A DNA stretch of 64,000 nucleotides from Haloterrigena turkmenica DSM 5511 (GTDB lineage: Archaea; Halobacteriota; Halobacteria; Halobacteriales; Natrialbaceae), in the NCBI RefSeq assembly GCF_000025325.1, contig NC_013743.1:868001-932000 (forward strand). The letters run 5' to 3'. The number at the start of each line of letters is the position of its first letter. The stretch's first letter is position 1. The translations under genes and the position numbers were made by a program. The notes beneath the pieces were generated by a model, which was given only the letters and a program-made list of their open reading frames with translations, did no database searches and was not told where the DNA came from. Shown piece by piece: positions 32,332 through 41,037 of this stretch.

Positions 32332-33975
32332 TTAGCTGAAGTACTCCTCGACGATTCGCGCTTCGAACTCTGGACCGACGAAGGTCTCGTGGGTCGGCGA
32401 GATCGGCGTGTAGGCCACGGTGCCGGCGCCGTGGAACACGTCCTCGATGATCCGCTCGCGCGGGATGAGTTGGCCGATCCCGCGCCGAACCTTCGGATTG
32501 GAAAACGGCTCGCGGTAGCTCGGATAGCCGAGGAAGTCGACGGCGGCGCCGGTCGTTCGGTCGACGACGAACGCGTCGTCGGCTTCGAACGTCTCGAGGC
32601 TCTCGTTCGGGAGCCCCGTGGTCAGGTGAATATCGCCCGCCTCGAGGGCGCCGCGCCGGGCCGACGATTCGGTGACGATCCGCATCGTCACGGTCTCGAT
32701 CGGCGGCGTCTCGGGGACGCCGTTGCTCCCGTCGTGCCAGTGGTCCTCGTTGGCGACCAGCCGCCAGAGGGTGGCGGGCTCGTGTTCCTCGAACGCGTAC
32801 GGGCCGGTTCCGACCGGTCGCTCGGTGATGTCGTGCGTGCCGTCCGCGACGGCCTTCGGGAGGATCGGCACCTGCGCGATCGCCGTTTCCAGCGGCCCGT
32901 ACGGCCGCCGGAGGGAAATTTCGATCTCGTGGTCGCCGAGGATCTCTGCGCTCTCGTACCAGTTGTACACGTCCTGCTCGCTCGGCGACCCCTCGTATCG
33001 CTCGAGGGTCGCACGGACGTCCGCGGCGGTAAACGGCTCGCCGGTGTGAAATTGGACGCCCTCTCGCAGGTCGAACCGCCAGGTCGTCTCGTCGATCCGG
33101 TGCCAGTCGGTCGCGAGCAGCGGCCGAGCGCTCCCGTCGAAGTCGATCTCGAGGAGCTGTTCGTAGAGCAGGCCGGTGGCCATATACGAGACGTCGTCGG
33201 CCGCCCGGACCGGATCGTAGCTGTCGATCTTCGTCCCTGCGTCGCCGACGAGCTCGGTCTCGTCGGTGGTGAGCTCCGTGTACACGCCGAGCGTCGGCGC
33301 GTAGATCGACTTGTACTCATCGCCGGGGACCGGATACGTCCGGAATCCGTCGATCGCGTCGGCTCGGTAGGTGACGATCTCTTCGGGCGCGCGAACGAAC
33401 GACAGCGGCGATTCCTTGACGAGGAGTTCCTGCAACTCCTCGTAGATCGCGACGCGCTCGTCGCCGTCGACGGTCGCAACGCCTTCGTCGATGAGCTCGT
33501 CGACCCGCTCGTTCTCGTAGTGGTTGATGTTGAGGCCGGTCGGAGCGAAACTGTCGGAGTGAAAGCCAGGATAGACGTACTGATGCGGATCCCAGCCGCC
33601 GATAAACCCCAGACAGACGAGCGCGTTCTCCTCGTTGGCGGCCATGTTGTTGACCAGATCGATGTAGGACGTCCACTCGAGGGTCTCGAACTCGACGTCG
33701 AACAGATCGGTGCCGTCCAGTTCGTGCTGGACCAACTGCGCCCACCGCTTTCGCCCCTCGGTCTCGGCGTTCGAGTAAATCGTCGTCTCGACGGGCGGTT
33801 CGACGCCCGCCTCCTGAAAGCCCTCGAAGATGAGTCTCTCGGGGTCGCTATCGAGGTCGATCCCGATATCGGTGCTGATACAGCCGGCCGCACCGGCCAT
33901 GCCGAACCCCCCAAGTCCGGCGAGCACCGATCGACGAGGGATTCGGTCAGAATCACCCTCACCAGTGTGTGCCAT
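32332..33975 (-). CDS. ABC transporter substrate-binding protein (SBP family 5), circularly permuted, second copy
   Basis: 547 residues; Tat lipoprotein signal (IPRRSVLAGLGGFGMAGAAGC). Residues ~42-215 (DPERLIFEGFQEAGVE, VQHELDGTDLFDVEFE, GFIGGWDPHQYVYPGFHS, NERVDELIDEGV, YEELQELLVKESPLSFV) match the C-terminal region of DppA-type SBPs. Residues ~245-547 (SYDPVRAADDVSYMATGLLYEQLLE, RPLLATDWHRIDETTWRFDLREGVQFHTGEPFTAADV, PVGTGPYAF, PFSNPKVRRGIGQLIPRERIIEDVFHGAG) match the N-terminal region. First gene of dppBCDF. The break point differs from that of the 24.5-kb SBP: here the DPEKA-type segment lies at the N terminus. Confidence 0.85.
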   Translation of the reverse strand: MAHTGEGDSDRIPRRSVLAGLGGFGMAGAAGCISTDIGIDLDSDPERLIFEGFQEAGVEPPVETTIYSNAETEGRKRWAQLVQHELDGTDLFDVEFETLEWTSYIDLVNNMAANEENALVCLGFIGGWDPHQYVYPGFHSDSFAPTGLNINHYENERVDELIDEGVATVDGDERVAIYEELQELLVKESPLSFVRAPEEIVTYRADAIDGFRTYPVPGDEYKSIYAPTLGVYTELTTDETELVGDAGTKIDSYDPVRAADDVSYMATGLLYEQLLEIDFDGSARPLLATDWHRIDETTWRFDLREGVQFHTGEPFTAADVRATLERYEGSPSEQDVYNWYESAEILGDHEIEISLRRPYGPLETAIAQVPILPKAVADGTHDITERPVGTGPYAFEEHEPATLWRLVANEDHWHDGSNGVPETPPIETVTMRIVTESSARRGALEAGDIHLTTGLPNESLETFEADDAFVVDRTTGAAVDFLGYPSYREPFSNPKVRRGIGQLIPRERIIEDVFHGAGTVAYTPISPTHETFVGPEFEARIVEEYFS

Positions 33976-34095
33976 TGGTGACGGATAGCCAGTCCGCTAC
34001 TATATTCCTTGTTACCGAGCGCTCTGCTGCCGATTCAGTAACTACTGGTGATAGCCGACGGTCCGAGAACGACTCCCTCGTCGAGTGCGCGACGC

Positions 34096-34665
34096 CTACG
34101 AGTCGCCGTCCTCGTCGACGATGACGACCTCCCCGTCGACGACGTCGACGTTGATCAGCGTCTTGACGTCGTGGCCGGCGTCCGCGGCCTTGTTCTCGCC
34201 ACCGACCTTCTTGATGACCGCGACCGTGTCGATGACCTCGGCGCCGATCTCGTCGAGGGCGTCGAGGACGGCTGCGAGCGTGCCGCCCGTCGAGAGGACG
34301 TCGTCGAGCACGAGCACCTTCTCGCCCTCGCGGACGTCGTTGATGTACATCTCGTTCTCCGAGTAGCCGGTCTGCTGGGAGATGGCGACCTCGTCGTCGA
34401 GACCGTACTCGCGCTTCCGGATGACGGTCAGCGGGATGTCGGTCATCAGCGAGACCGCGGTCGAGATGTGGATCCCCATCGCGGCGGGCGTGACGATCCG
34501 ATCGACGTCCTCGAGTTTCGCTTTCCGAATGATTCGGATGACGATCTCCCGGAGCAGGCCGGGGTCGAGTTTCGGGACGCCGTCGCTGATCGGGTGGACG
34601 AAGTAGTGATAACCGTTTTTCTCGATGATCGGCGCCTCGAGAAGCGACCGCTTTAACTGATCCAT
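34096..34665 (-). CDS. hpt: Hypoxanthine/guanine phosphoribosyltransferase-like protein
   Basis: 189 residues starting [31 protein letters not shown]. The PRTase PRPP loop [44 protein letters not shown] and [11 protein letters not shown] are those of the archaeal GfcR/HGPRTase-like group. Those include purine salvage enzymes and PRTase-like regulators (GfcR is an activator with an extra HTH; this protein has no HTH, so salvage of hypoxanthine/guanine or adenine is more likely). Start at 34665 agrees with the family N terminus. Confidence 0.85.
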
Positions 34666-34766
34666 GTCGTGGGTCGGACGGTAGCGGAGTAAAAGTTGAC
34701 GATCCACTCGAGCCGTGTGTCGGACCCCCACCGCGGGTCGGCGCGCCGGCGGATCGAGGGCGAGCG

Positions 34767-35414
34767 CTACTTGTCGCTCGTGTAACTGAGTTCGGGCGGC
34801 TGGTCGCCGTGGCCGAGTCGCATATTCCGTTCGTGGTAGATGTGTGCCGCCGCCGCCAGCGTGACCGTCACGGCGATGATCCCGGCCCACGTCAGATCGG
34901 AGAGCATCGTTAGCGGATAGATCTCGAGCCACAGCGCGGCCACCAGGGCGGAACTGATCGCCCCGAGCGAGAGGTACAGCTCTCGCCAGGCGAACTCGCG
35001 ACCGGGGACGATCTCCAGGTAGACGCTGATGTCCCGGGTTCGGTCGGTCGCCTCGATGACGCCCGCGTCGGAGTCGAACAGGAGGATACCGGACTCGTCC
35101 ATCTTCGGAAGATGGGTCTGCTGAAGTGTCGTGTAGACACGTTTGCGCTGTTCGGGCGTCACCTTCTCGGGGATCGTGTCGTACTCCCAGGCGGCGACCT
35201 GCTGGGCGAGATCGCCGAGTTCGACGGGGCGACCGTCCTGTTTCAGATACTGGAGGACGTAGCGTCGCCGCTGGTTTCGCAGCACTTCGAAGATTTCGCC
35301 CTTCGAAAGCGGGCCGCCGTCGTCGGCTTCCGCCGTTCCGTCAGTGTCATCCGGTCCATCGGTACCGCCCGTGTCGTCGGTTTCTTCGGGTCGTCGTCGC
35401 TGTTGTTGGGCCAC
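34767..35414 (-). CDS. Winged-helix (DUF7344-like) membrane protein
   Basis: 215 residues. Order: Thr/Asp/Gly-rich leader (1-35), a winged-helix domain ([42 protein letters not shown], then [24 protein letters not shown]), then two TM helices ([23 protein letters not shown] and [21 protein letters not shown]). This is the common haloarchaeal layout of a DNA-binding domain tethered to the membrane. Probably a sensor-regulator; target unknown. Confidence 0.7.
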
Positions 35415-35609
35415 GCTGAGTCACCTCACGCTGCCAACTGAGTTCCGCTCGGACCCGTCGGGGGCGACGAAATCCCATCCCGAACTCGAACCACTAATTA
35501 AGACTGTTCGCATAGCTGTTACGTCGTCGCACGAACGCCTCATATATAATTCTCTTGCCCCCGCTCGGCTGCGATTTCGGAAACCCCAATTCAGTTACAA
35601 CAAGTTGTT

Positions 35610-36815
35610 TCAGACGATCGCCGCGATCGAGTCGGCGATCTCGCCGCCCAGTCCCGCCTTCGTCCCCTCGTAGCGAGCGGCGTCGGCGTCGTGGACCAGC
35701 AGCGCCGCGGTCCGATCCGACCCCATTACGCTCGCGTCGTTAGCGACGACGAAGGCCAGCCCAGCGCGCTCGAGGGTCTCGCGGGCCTGCTCGATCATCG
35801 CCGTCTCGTCGCCCGAGGTCTCGGTCTTGAAGCCGACGATCGGCAGGTCGGGTCTCGCCTCGCGGATCTCGTCGATGAGCTTCGGCGTCGGCTCGAGGTC
35901 GAGCGAGCGCTCCTGACCCGAGCGGATCTTCTCGTCGCTGCCCTCGACGGTGTAGTCGCCGATCGCGGCCGCCGAGACCAGCGCGTCGGCGTCCGCACAG
36001 ACCTCGCGAGTCGCCGTGAGCATCTCGCTCGCGCTCTCGACGTGTCGGACAGTGGCGTAGGGGAGGTTCCCGTCGCCGTCGGTCTCGGGCGGTCCGTCGC
36101 CGTCCCCGATCGGCCGCGGGCCGACGACGCCGTGGACCAGTGTCACCTCGGCGCCGCGAGCGTAGCAGGCCCTCGCGACCGCGCGTCCCATCTTCCCCGA
36201 CGAGCGATTCGTGATCACGCGCACGGGATCGATCGCCTCGGCGGTCGCGCCGCTGGTGACGACGACGCGCTCGCCCTCGAGCGACCGCTCGCCGGCCGCG
36301 CGCGCGACGTCGCAGACGATCGCCTCCTCGCTGGCGATCTTGGCCTTCCCCTCCTCTATGCGCGGATCGACGAAGTCGACGCCCCAGGCCGCGACGGTGT
36401 CGATGGCCTCGAGGACGCCGGGGTGGTCGTACATCGGTTCGTGCATCGCGGGGGCGATCACGACCGGCGTATCCGCACCGAGCGCGGTCGTCGCGCAGGT
36501 CGTCACGGGCGTGTCGTCGACCGCGCCGGCGATCTTGCCGACCGTGTTCGCCGTCGTTGGTGCGATCAGGAACACGTCGGCCCAGCCGTCGTTGCCGCAG
36601 AGCTCGACGTGCTCGACGCTGCCGGTGATCTCGGTGACGACCTCGTTGTCCGTCGCGAACTCCACGGCCCAGGGATGGATGATTCCCTGTGCGCTGCCGG
36701 TCATGACGCCGCGCACCTCGGCCCCCTGCCGTCGCAACTCGTGGGCCAGTTCGACCGTCTTGACGGCCGCGATCGACCCCGTCACCCCGAGCGCGACGTT
36801 GACTCCCTCGAGCAT
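35610..36815 (-). CDS. coaBC: Bifunctional phosphopantothenoylcysteine decarboxylase / phosphopantothenate-cysteine ligase
   Basis: 401 residues. N-terminal flavoprotein CoaC: VNVALGVTGSIAAVKTVELAHELRRQG, TANTVGKIAGAVDDTP, PVVIAPAMHEPMYDHP. C-terminal CoaB: VVVTSGATAEAIDPVRVITNRSSGKMGRAVARAC, DALVSAAAIGDYTV, PDLPIVGFKTETSG, VANDASVMGSDRTAALLV. Two steps of CoA synthesis. Normal fused length. A ~195-bp gap precedes the winged-helix gene on the same strand; its own promoter lies in the short gap before 36870. Confidence 0.93.
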   Translation of the reverse strand: MLEGVNVALGVTGSIAAVKTVELAHELRRQGAEVRGVMTGSAQGIIHPWAVEFATDNEVVTEITGSVEHVELCGNDGWADVFLIAPTTANTVGKIAGAVDDTPVTTCATTALGADTPVVIAPAMHEPMYDHPGVLEAIDTVAAWGVDFVDPRIEEGKAKIASEEAIVCDVARAAGERSLEGERVVVTSGATAEAIDPVRVITNRSSGKMGRAVARACYARGAEVTLVHGVVGPRPIGDGDGPPETDGDGNLPYATVRHVESASEMLTATREVCADADALVSAAAIGDYTVEGSDEKIRSGQERSLDLEPTPKLIDEIREARPDLPIVGFKTETSGDETAMIEQARETLERAGLAFVVANDASVMGSDRTAALLVHDADAARYEGTKAGLGGEIADSIAAIV

Positions 36816-36869
36816 TCGTCCGCTATTCTCTCTCGAAGTGTGTTAAGCGTAGCGAGGCGGTTCCGGGAG

Positions 36870-37604
36870 CTACGCTTCCGGGACGAGGTCGAGCCGGTCG
36901 GCGAGCCACTCGAGGGTCCGATCGACGGTCTCGGGATCGGTACCGGTCACCTTCAACCGGTTTCGCCGCTCCGTGTCCGGATAGCTGCCGATCGTCACGT
37001 CGAAGCGCTCGCGAGCGTCGGCGATCGCGTCGACGACCGACGCCTCCGGCTGCGGCGTGTAGACGGTCCTCGAGACGGCGTCGCCGCTAAATTCCCCAGC
37101 GACCCGCTCGAACAGCGCTTTCAGCTCCGCGGGCACGCCCGGGAAGGCGTACACGTTCTCGAGGACGCAGCCGGGGCAGAGCCCCTCCGGATTCAGCAGC
37201 GGTCGGCTCCCGACGGGTAGCGCCGCCCAGGCGTCGACGTCGAAGTCGATCGCCTCGGGCGTGACCGACTCGGGGTCGAGGTCCCGGTACTCCGCGACGG
37301 TCTCGAGGACGTCCCGGCGGACGGACTCGTCGACGACGAGCTCGCGGTCGAACGCGTCCGCGAGGGAATCGGCGGTGACGTCGTCGTGAGTACCGCCGAG
37401 CCCGCCGGTCACGATCACGGCGTCGAGAGCGTCCGTCCACTCCCGGATCGTCGCCGCGATGCGGTCGCGATCGTCGGGGAGGGTGAGAATTCGATCGACG
37501 GTCGCGCCGCGATCGGTCAACCGGTTCGCGAGCCACTTCGCGTTCGTATTCGCGATGTCGCCGGCGAGCACTTCGTCGCCGACGGTGAGAATGGCGACAT
37601 CCAT
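36870..37604 (-). CDS. CinA N-domain / MoaB-like molybdopterin-binding fold protein
   Basis: 244 residues starting MDVAILTVGDEVLAGDIANTNAKWLANRLTDRG. The TVGDEVLAGDIANTN and VIVTGGLGGTHDDVTADSLADAF motifs define the MoCF-biosynthesis fold as found in CinA (competence/damage-inducible A). The canonical CinA C-terminal deamidase domain is missing; instead there is a ~75-residue domain typical of archaeal stand-alone versions. May act on NAD-related or molybdopterin compounds; not resolvable from sequence. Confidence 0.82.
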   Translation of the reverse strand: MDVAILTVGDEVLAGDIANTNAKWLANRLTDRGATVDRILTLPDDRDRIAATIREWTDALDAVIVTGGLGGTHDDVTADSLADAFDRELVVDESVRRDVLETVAEYRDLDPESVTPEAIDFDVDAWAALPVGSRPLLNPEGLCPGCVLENVYAFPGVPAELKALFERVAGEFSGDAVSRTVYTPQPEASVVDAIADARERFDVTIGSYPDTERRNRLKVTGTDPETVDRTLEWLADRLDLVPEA

Positions 37605-37655
37605 CGAGCGAATCGACGCGGAGAACGGCAAAAAGGGTGGCGTCGAGTCGGTTCG

Positions 37656-39818
37656 CTACCGGTCGGACGGAGAGAGGGGATTCGACACCTCGCTCGTGAC
37701 GTACTCGTGGCGTTTGCCCCGTAGTCGCATCGCCGTCAGCGCCTTGTGCGTCGCCGGCTCGTCGAACAGCGCGCGTTCGTCGCGCCGGATGCGATCCTCC
37801 GGAACGTCCCCGTCGGCGCGAAGCTCCGCGAACGCTCGGTCGCACTGGTCGCGAATCCGCGTCCAGCACGCGCGCTCGTCGACGCCGAGTTCGTGACAGA
37901 CCGTCGCGACCAGTTCGGCGAGGTGGTTCTGGAAGAGCGCGTAGTACAGTTTCCGGTGAAGGTCCGCCTCGCCGTCGGCCTCGAGGTCCGAATCCGGATA
38001 CGGCTCGAGCGAGAGTCCGCGGGTCTCGAGCCGTCGGCCGTGAACCCGAATTCCGCCGAGGTCCCGGACCAGCGTCGCCGTCGGGGTCGCGTCCGCGGCG
38101 TCGAAGACGACCAGGCTGTTCTGGAGGTGGCTCTCGAGAGCGATGCCGTACGCGGTACACAGCCGCAACTGGTCGGGGACGACGACCGCAGCGTAGCGCT
38201 CGAGGAATTCGAGGGCGGCGTCCGACCGGTCCGATCGGCCCCGCGCCGTCGCGTACCGCTCGATCAGGTCGCAGACGAGGGGACGGTTCGTGGCCGGCGA
38301 GTCGGCGACGAGACTCGAGGCGACGACAGGTATCGCGTCGTCCGGGCCGTTCCGGACGAGCGGGTGCGCTGCGGGATTCGTTCGCAGCAGTCCCGACAGG
38401 TGCCGAGCGTCGTCGTACGCCTCGCCGCACGGCCGGGGGCCGCCGGGCGCGTGGTAGCAGGTCGCCGCGGGTTCGGCCAGCAGCCCCAGCGACTCGAAGG
38501 ACTCCCGCTCCGCGATCGTCGTCACGATGGCGGTAACTCGCGGCCCGTTGGCCACGGCCTGGGGCGACAGCGTCCGCACGACGTTGGTCGTCTGGACGGG
38601 AATCGCGAGTTTGAGATGCGGCAGCGGCCCGTCGACGTGGAACGTTCGGTCGGTGTCGTACGGAACCACCGTGCGGAGATTCAGCTGCGGCGTCGCCGGG
38701 TGTGCGTAGTCGGGAATCGGAACGACGCGACCGTCGTCGATTCGGCCGGCGTAGCGGTCCGGAACTGTCCGGTGATACTGGAGGGGGTGGACGGGAACGA
38801 CGGCGTACGCGTCGGGGTCGCGGCCCGTCGGCAGCGCTCGCTCGAGGGCGCCCTCGAGGCCGTCGAACATCGCGGACAAGCGGTCGGTGAGCTGTTTGCC
38901 GTCGTCCCCGTCTTCGTTCTCGTTCCCGCCGTCCGCGTGCTCCCCGGCGCGCGTCTCGAGGGCGTACTCCCGATCGACGGCGACGAACCGGAGATCGATC
39001 CGGTCGGTGAACTCGGGCGCGTAGGCCAGCCCCTCCGCCGGGGTCATTCCGCGTCGGATCTTGCCGCTCGGATGGAACGGATGGCCGTCGGTGACGATCC
39101 GCTCGAACGCGGCGGCGTCGTCGGCCGCCGGAATGCCGTCCGCGACGGCCTTGAGGGGCGATTCGCTCGTGCCGCCACCGTCGTAGTCGACCCGTCTCCC
39201 GTGAACGGTCCCCGCCAGCCGCGCGAGCGCGAGGTTGGCGACGCTCTCGGCCACTTCCCCGCGGATCCGCTCGGCCTGCTCGGGGTCGCTGAACGCGCCC
39301 TCGCACTCGAGGATCGGAACGAGGTCGACCGGATGCGCCAGTTCCGTACTTTCATCCTCGGACCAGCGGAGGACCGGCCCGGTCAACCGGAACCGATCAT
39401 AGCCGTGTCGGGCCGCGATCGGGACGACGAGCGCGCTCCCGGAGGCCAGACACGGAACGATGCTGAGTTTCCGACACGTCTCGGGGACCGCACCGCGGAC
39501 GTCCTCGACGATCGCTCGCAGAGTGGCTCCCTCGAGCGGGTCGCGGGGCGTCGATACGAGGTGCTCTCGCGGAGCGGCCGACTCGAGATCGACGAATCGG
39601 GCGGCGCGGACGCCGTCCGGATCGCCGCGGAGCACCCCGCGTGCGAACCGATGGAGAATCTCGCGGCGAGCGTCCTCGAGGGCCTCGAGGTAGGCCGCCT
39701 CGACAGGCCTCGAGAGATCGTGCTGTCGGGCGTAGTCGACCGCGGCGCCGAACGCCGCTCGGTCGGCGCCCGTACGAAGGGTGACGCGATCATGCGGCCC
39801 GCGGTTCGTCCCAGTCAT
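37656..39818 (-). CDS. IucA/IucC-family siderophore synthetase (NIS)
   Basis: 720 residues. NIS-synthetase marks: GHPFHPSGKIRRGMTPAEGLAYAPEF (ATP-binding HP..HP..K motif, near 245), VVPVHPLQ, TPQLNLRTVV, HLKLAIPVQTTNVVRTL, and the second-domain ALESHLQNSLVVF (usually EAHxQN) and DLGGIRV. The C-terminal FhuF-like iron-reductase segment is not obvious. It joins polyamine or hydroxamate amines to citrate or its acids. No decarboxylase, N-hydroxylase or acyltransferase is next to it, so it may work with unlinked genes. Acidic insertion NENEDGDDGK in the middle. Confidence 0.88.
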   Translation of the reverse strand: MTGTNRGPHDRVTLRTGADRAAFGAAVDYARQHDLSRPVEAAYLEALEDARREILHRFARGVLRGDPDGVRAARFVDLESAAPREHLVSTPRDPLEGATLRAIVEDVRGAVPETCRKLSIVPCLASGSALVVPIAARHGYDRFRLTGPVLRWSEDESTELAHPVDLVPILECEGAFSDPEQAERIRGEVAESVANLALARLAGTVHGRRVDYDGGGTSESPLKAVADGIPAADDAAAFERIVTDGHPFHPSGKIRRGMTPAEGLAYAPEFTDRIDLRFVAVDREYALETRAGEHADGGNENEDGDDGKQLTDRLSAMFDGLEGALERALPTGRDPDAYAVVPVHPLQYHRTVPDRYAGRIDDGRVVPIPDYAHPATPQLNLRTVVPYDTDRTFHVDGPLPHLKLAIPVQTTNVVRTLSPQAVANGPRVTAIVTTIAERESFESLGLLAEPAATCYHAPGGPRPCGEAYDDARHLSGLLRTNPAAHPLVRNGPDDAIPVVASSLVADSPATNRPLVCDLIERYATARGRSDRSDAALEFLERYAAVVVPDQLRLCTAYGIALESHLQNSLVVFDAADATPTATLVRDLGGIRVHGRRLETRGLSLEPYPDSDLEADGEADLHRKLYYALFQNHLAELVATVCHELGVDERACWTRIRDQCDRAFAELRADGDVPEDRIRRDERALFDEPATHKALTAMRLRGKRHEYVTSEVSNPLSPSDR

Positions 39819-39890
39819 AATGAATGGCGACGAACCGAGGTTCCACGCACGCGGGGTTAATTTTCCGGGCGGCGGTTCACGGGACGCGAA

Positions 39891-40637
39891 TCAGTCCTCG
39901 TCGTCGCGGTCGACGCTCGGGTGCATCGTCGGCTGTTCGTCGAGCGGTTCGGCGAAGGCCTCTCGCATCGTCTCGCGGGCCCGCTCGTCGCGCTCGAGCC
40001 GTTCCTCGTCGTCGATCTCCTCGCAGCCCGGCGGCACGTCGCGGTCGCGGCCGGTGAAGTAGCCCTCGGGCGTGACCCAGTCCTGATAGAAGGCGACGTC
40101 GGCGTCGTAGATGACCGCGAGGGCGACTTTCGCTCCGTGGCCGGCCGCGACGACGGCCTGATGGGGTTCGTCGGCGATTCGGCCCGCGGCGTAGACGCCG
40201 TCGACGGCCGTCCGTCCGCCCTCGTCGACGCTCACGAAGTGCTTGTTACCCCGTTGCATCCGCCCGACGTCCAGCGGCTCGAGGTAGTCGCTGTTCGGCC
40301 ACGAGGCCGCGACGATGCGACGCGTCTCGAGGGGGTCGCCGCCCTCGGTCTCGAGGACGAACCCGTTCTCGAGTTCGCCTTCGGTGACCGGTTCGGCGTG
40401 GGTCACGCGTCCGAGTTCGAATTCGGCACCCGCGTTCCGCGCCTGTTCGCGGCTCAGTTGCAGGTACCGACGGGCGTCGACGCCGTCCGGGAAACCAGGG
40501 TAGTTCTCGAGGCTGGCGTTTCGTGCGAGGATGGATTCGCCCCCGTCGATGACGAGGGTGTCCAGGCCCGCTCGAGCGGTGAAGATCGACGCGGCGAGGC
40601 CGGCGACGCCGCCACCGACGATGCAGAGATCTCGCAT
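39891..40637 (-). CDS. FAD-dependent oxidoreductase, thioredoxin-reductase-like
   Basis: 248 residues starting MRDLCIVGGGVAGLAASIFTARAG (FAD dinucleotide-binding GGGVAGL). NYPGFPDGVDARRYLQLSREQARN and the second FAD site VDGVYAAGRIADEPHQAVVAAGHGAKVALAVI belong to the thioredoxin-reductase superfamily. The NADPH domain and the redox CxxC are absent, so it is a minimal FAD module, possibly accepting other reductants. Upstream in-frame codons run into the hairpin repeat and are not part of it. Acidic C terminus. 73 bp separate it from the siderophore synthetase; co-transcription is possible. Confidence 0.75.
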   Translation of the reverse strand: MRDLCIVGGGVAGLAASIFTARAGLDTLVIDGGESILARNASLENYPGFPDGVDARRYLQLSREQARNAGAEFELGRVTHAEPVTEGELENGFVLETEGGDPLETRRIVAASWPNSDYLEPLDVGRMQRGNKHFVSVDEGGRTAVDGVYAAGRIADEPHQAVVAAGHGAKVALAVIYDADVAFYQDWVTPEGYFTGRDRDVPPGCEEIDDEERLERDERARETMREAFAEPLDEQPTMHPSVDRDDED

Positions 40638-41037
40638 GGCGCGTCGTTGTGCGCGGCGCGTATAGAAGATTATCCTCTCTCGAACGTCGCAACTGTGCGA
40701 ACGAGCATCGCTCATTACCTGGGAATTACCTCCGTCCGCTGGCAACGGGGATTTCCACACCCACCCCAGCCGATTTCTCCTCACGGGTGCGAAGCACCCG
40801 TTCGGATGGTTCGCGGGACCGACGGTCCCGCGCGATTCGCGTTTCGAGGCGCTCCCTTCGGTCGCGCCTCGCCGACAGCGCGCGCCACCGCCCATCGGTT
40901 CGACGGTCTTGAGTCCACGCTTTCCCTCCATCTGTCGATCACGCGAGTCGCTATGGACACTGGTTGTGTTTGCAGACGCCGTGGTAATGTGGGTGGCCCG
41001 ACACTATTTTCCATCGCGGCACCGAAGTAGTCGGGCG
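40638..41037. other. 400-bp intergenic region carrying hairpin repeat copy 1
   Basis: Divergent promoters of the FAD enzyme (leftward) and the M48 peptidase (rightward), with the multi-hairpin element at 40741-40871 between them. Open frames across it on both strands are repeat translations, not genes. Confidence 0.5.
40741..40871 (-). repeat. Multi-hairpin RNA-like repeat element, copy 1
   Basis: Read on the minus strand: stem-loop GAGGCGC...GCGCCTC (40846-40871), stem-loop GCGGGACC.../GGTCCCGC (40814-40832), stem-loop ACGGGTGC-tt-GCACCCGT (about 40782-40802), then a GGGTGTGGAAATCCCC box and TTGCC to 40741. The last ~100 nt match copy 2 at 55.5 kb box for box. There is no ORF of known type. 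Possibly the transposase-free right end of an IS200/IS605-type element (omega-RNA-like), a MITE, or an unrelated structured repeat. Confidence 0.55.

Noticed and set aside
32389-33981. 530-codon frame opposite the permuted SBP
   Set aside because: Antisense shadow of a well-supported gene with Tat signal and SBP motifs.
37087-39306. 739-codon Arg/Pro-rich frame on the same strand as the synthetase
   Set aside because: Shifted-frame shadow spanning two real genes (CinA-like and the synthetase) with unnatural composition.
37746-39860. 704-codon open frame antisense to the siderophore synthetase
   Set aside because: GC-rich coding DNA leaves the complementary frame free of stops; the translation is Arg/Val/Gly-rich without any domain, while the opposite strand is a clear NIS synthetase.
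40638-40931. N-terminal extension of the FAD enzyme to 346 residues
   Set aside because: The added part is translation of hairpin repeat copy 1; the FAD-binding domain starts cleanly at MRDLCIVGGG.
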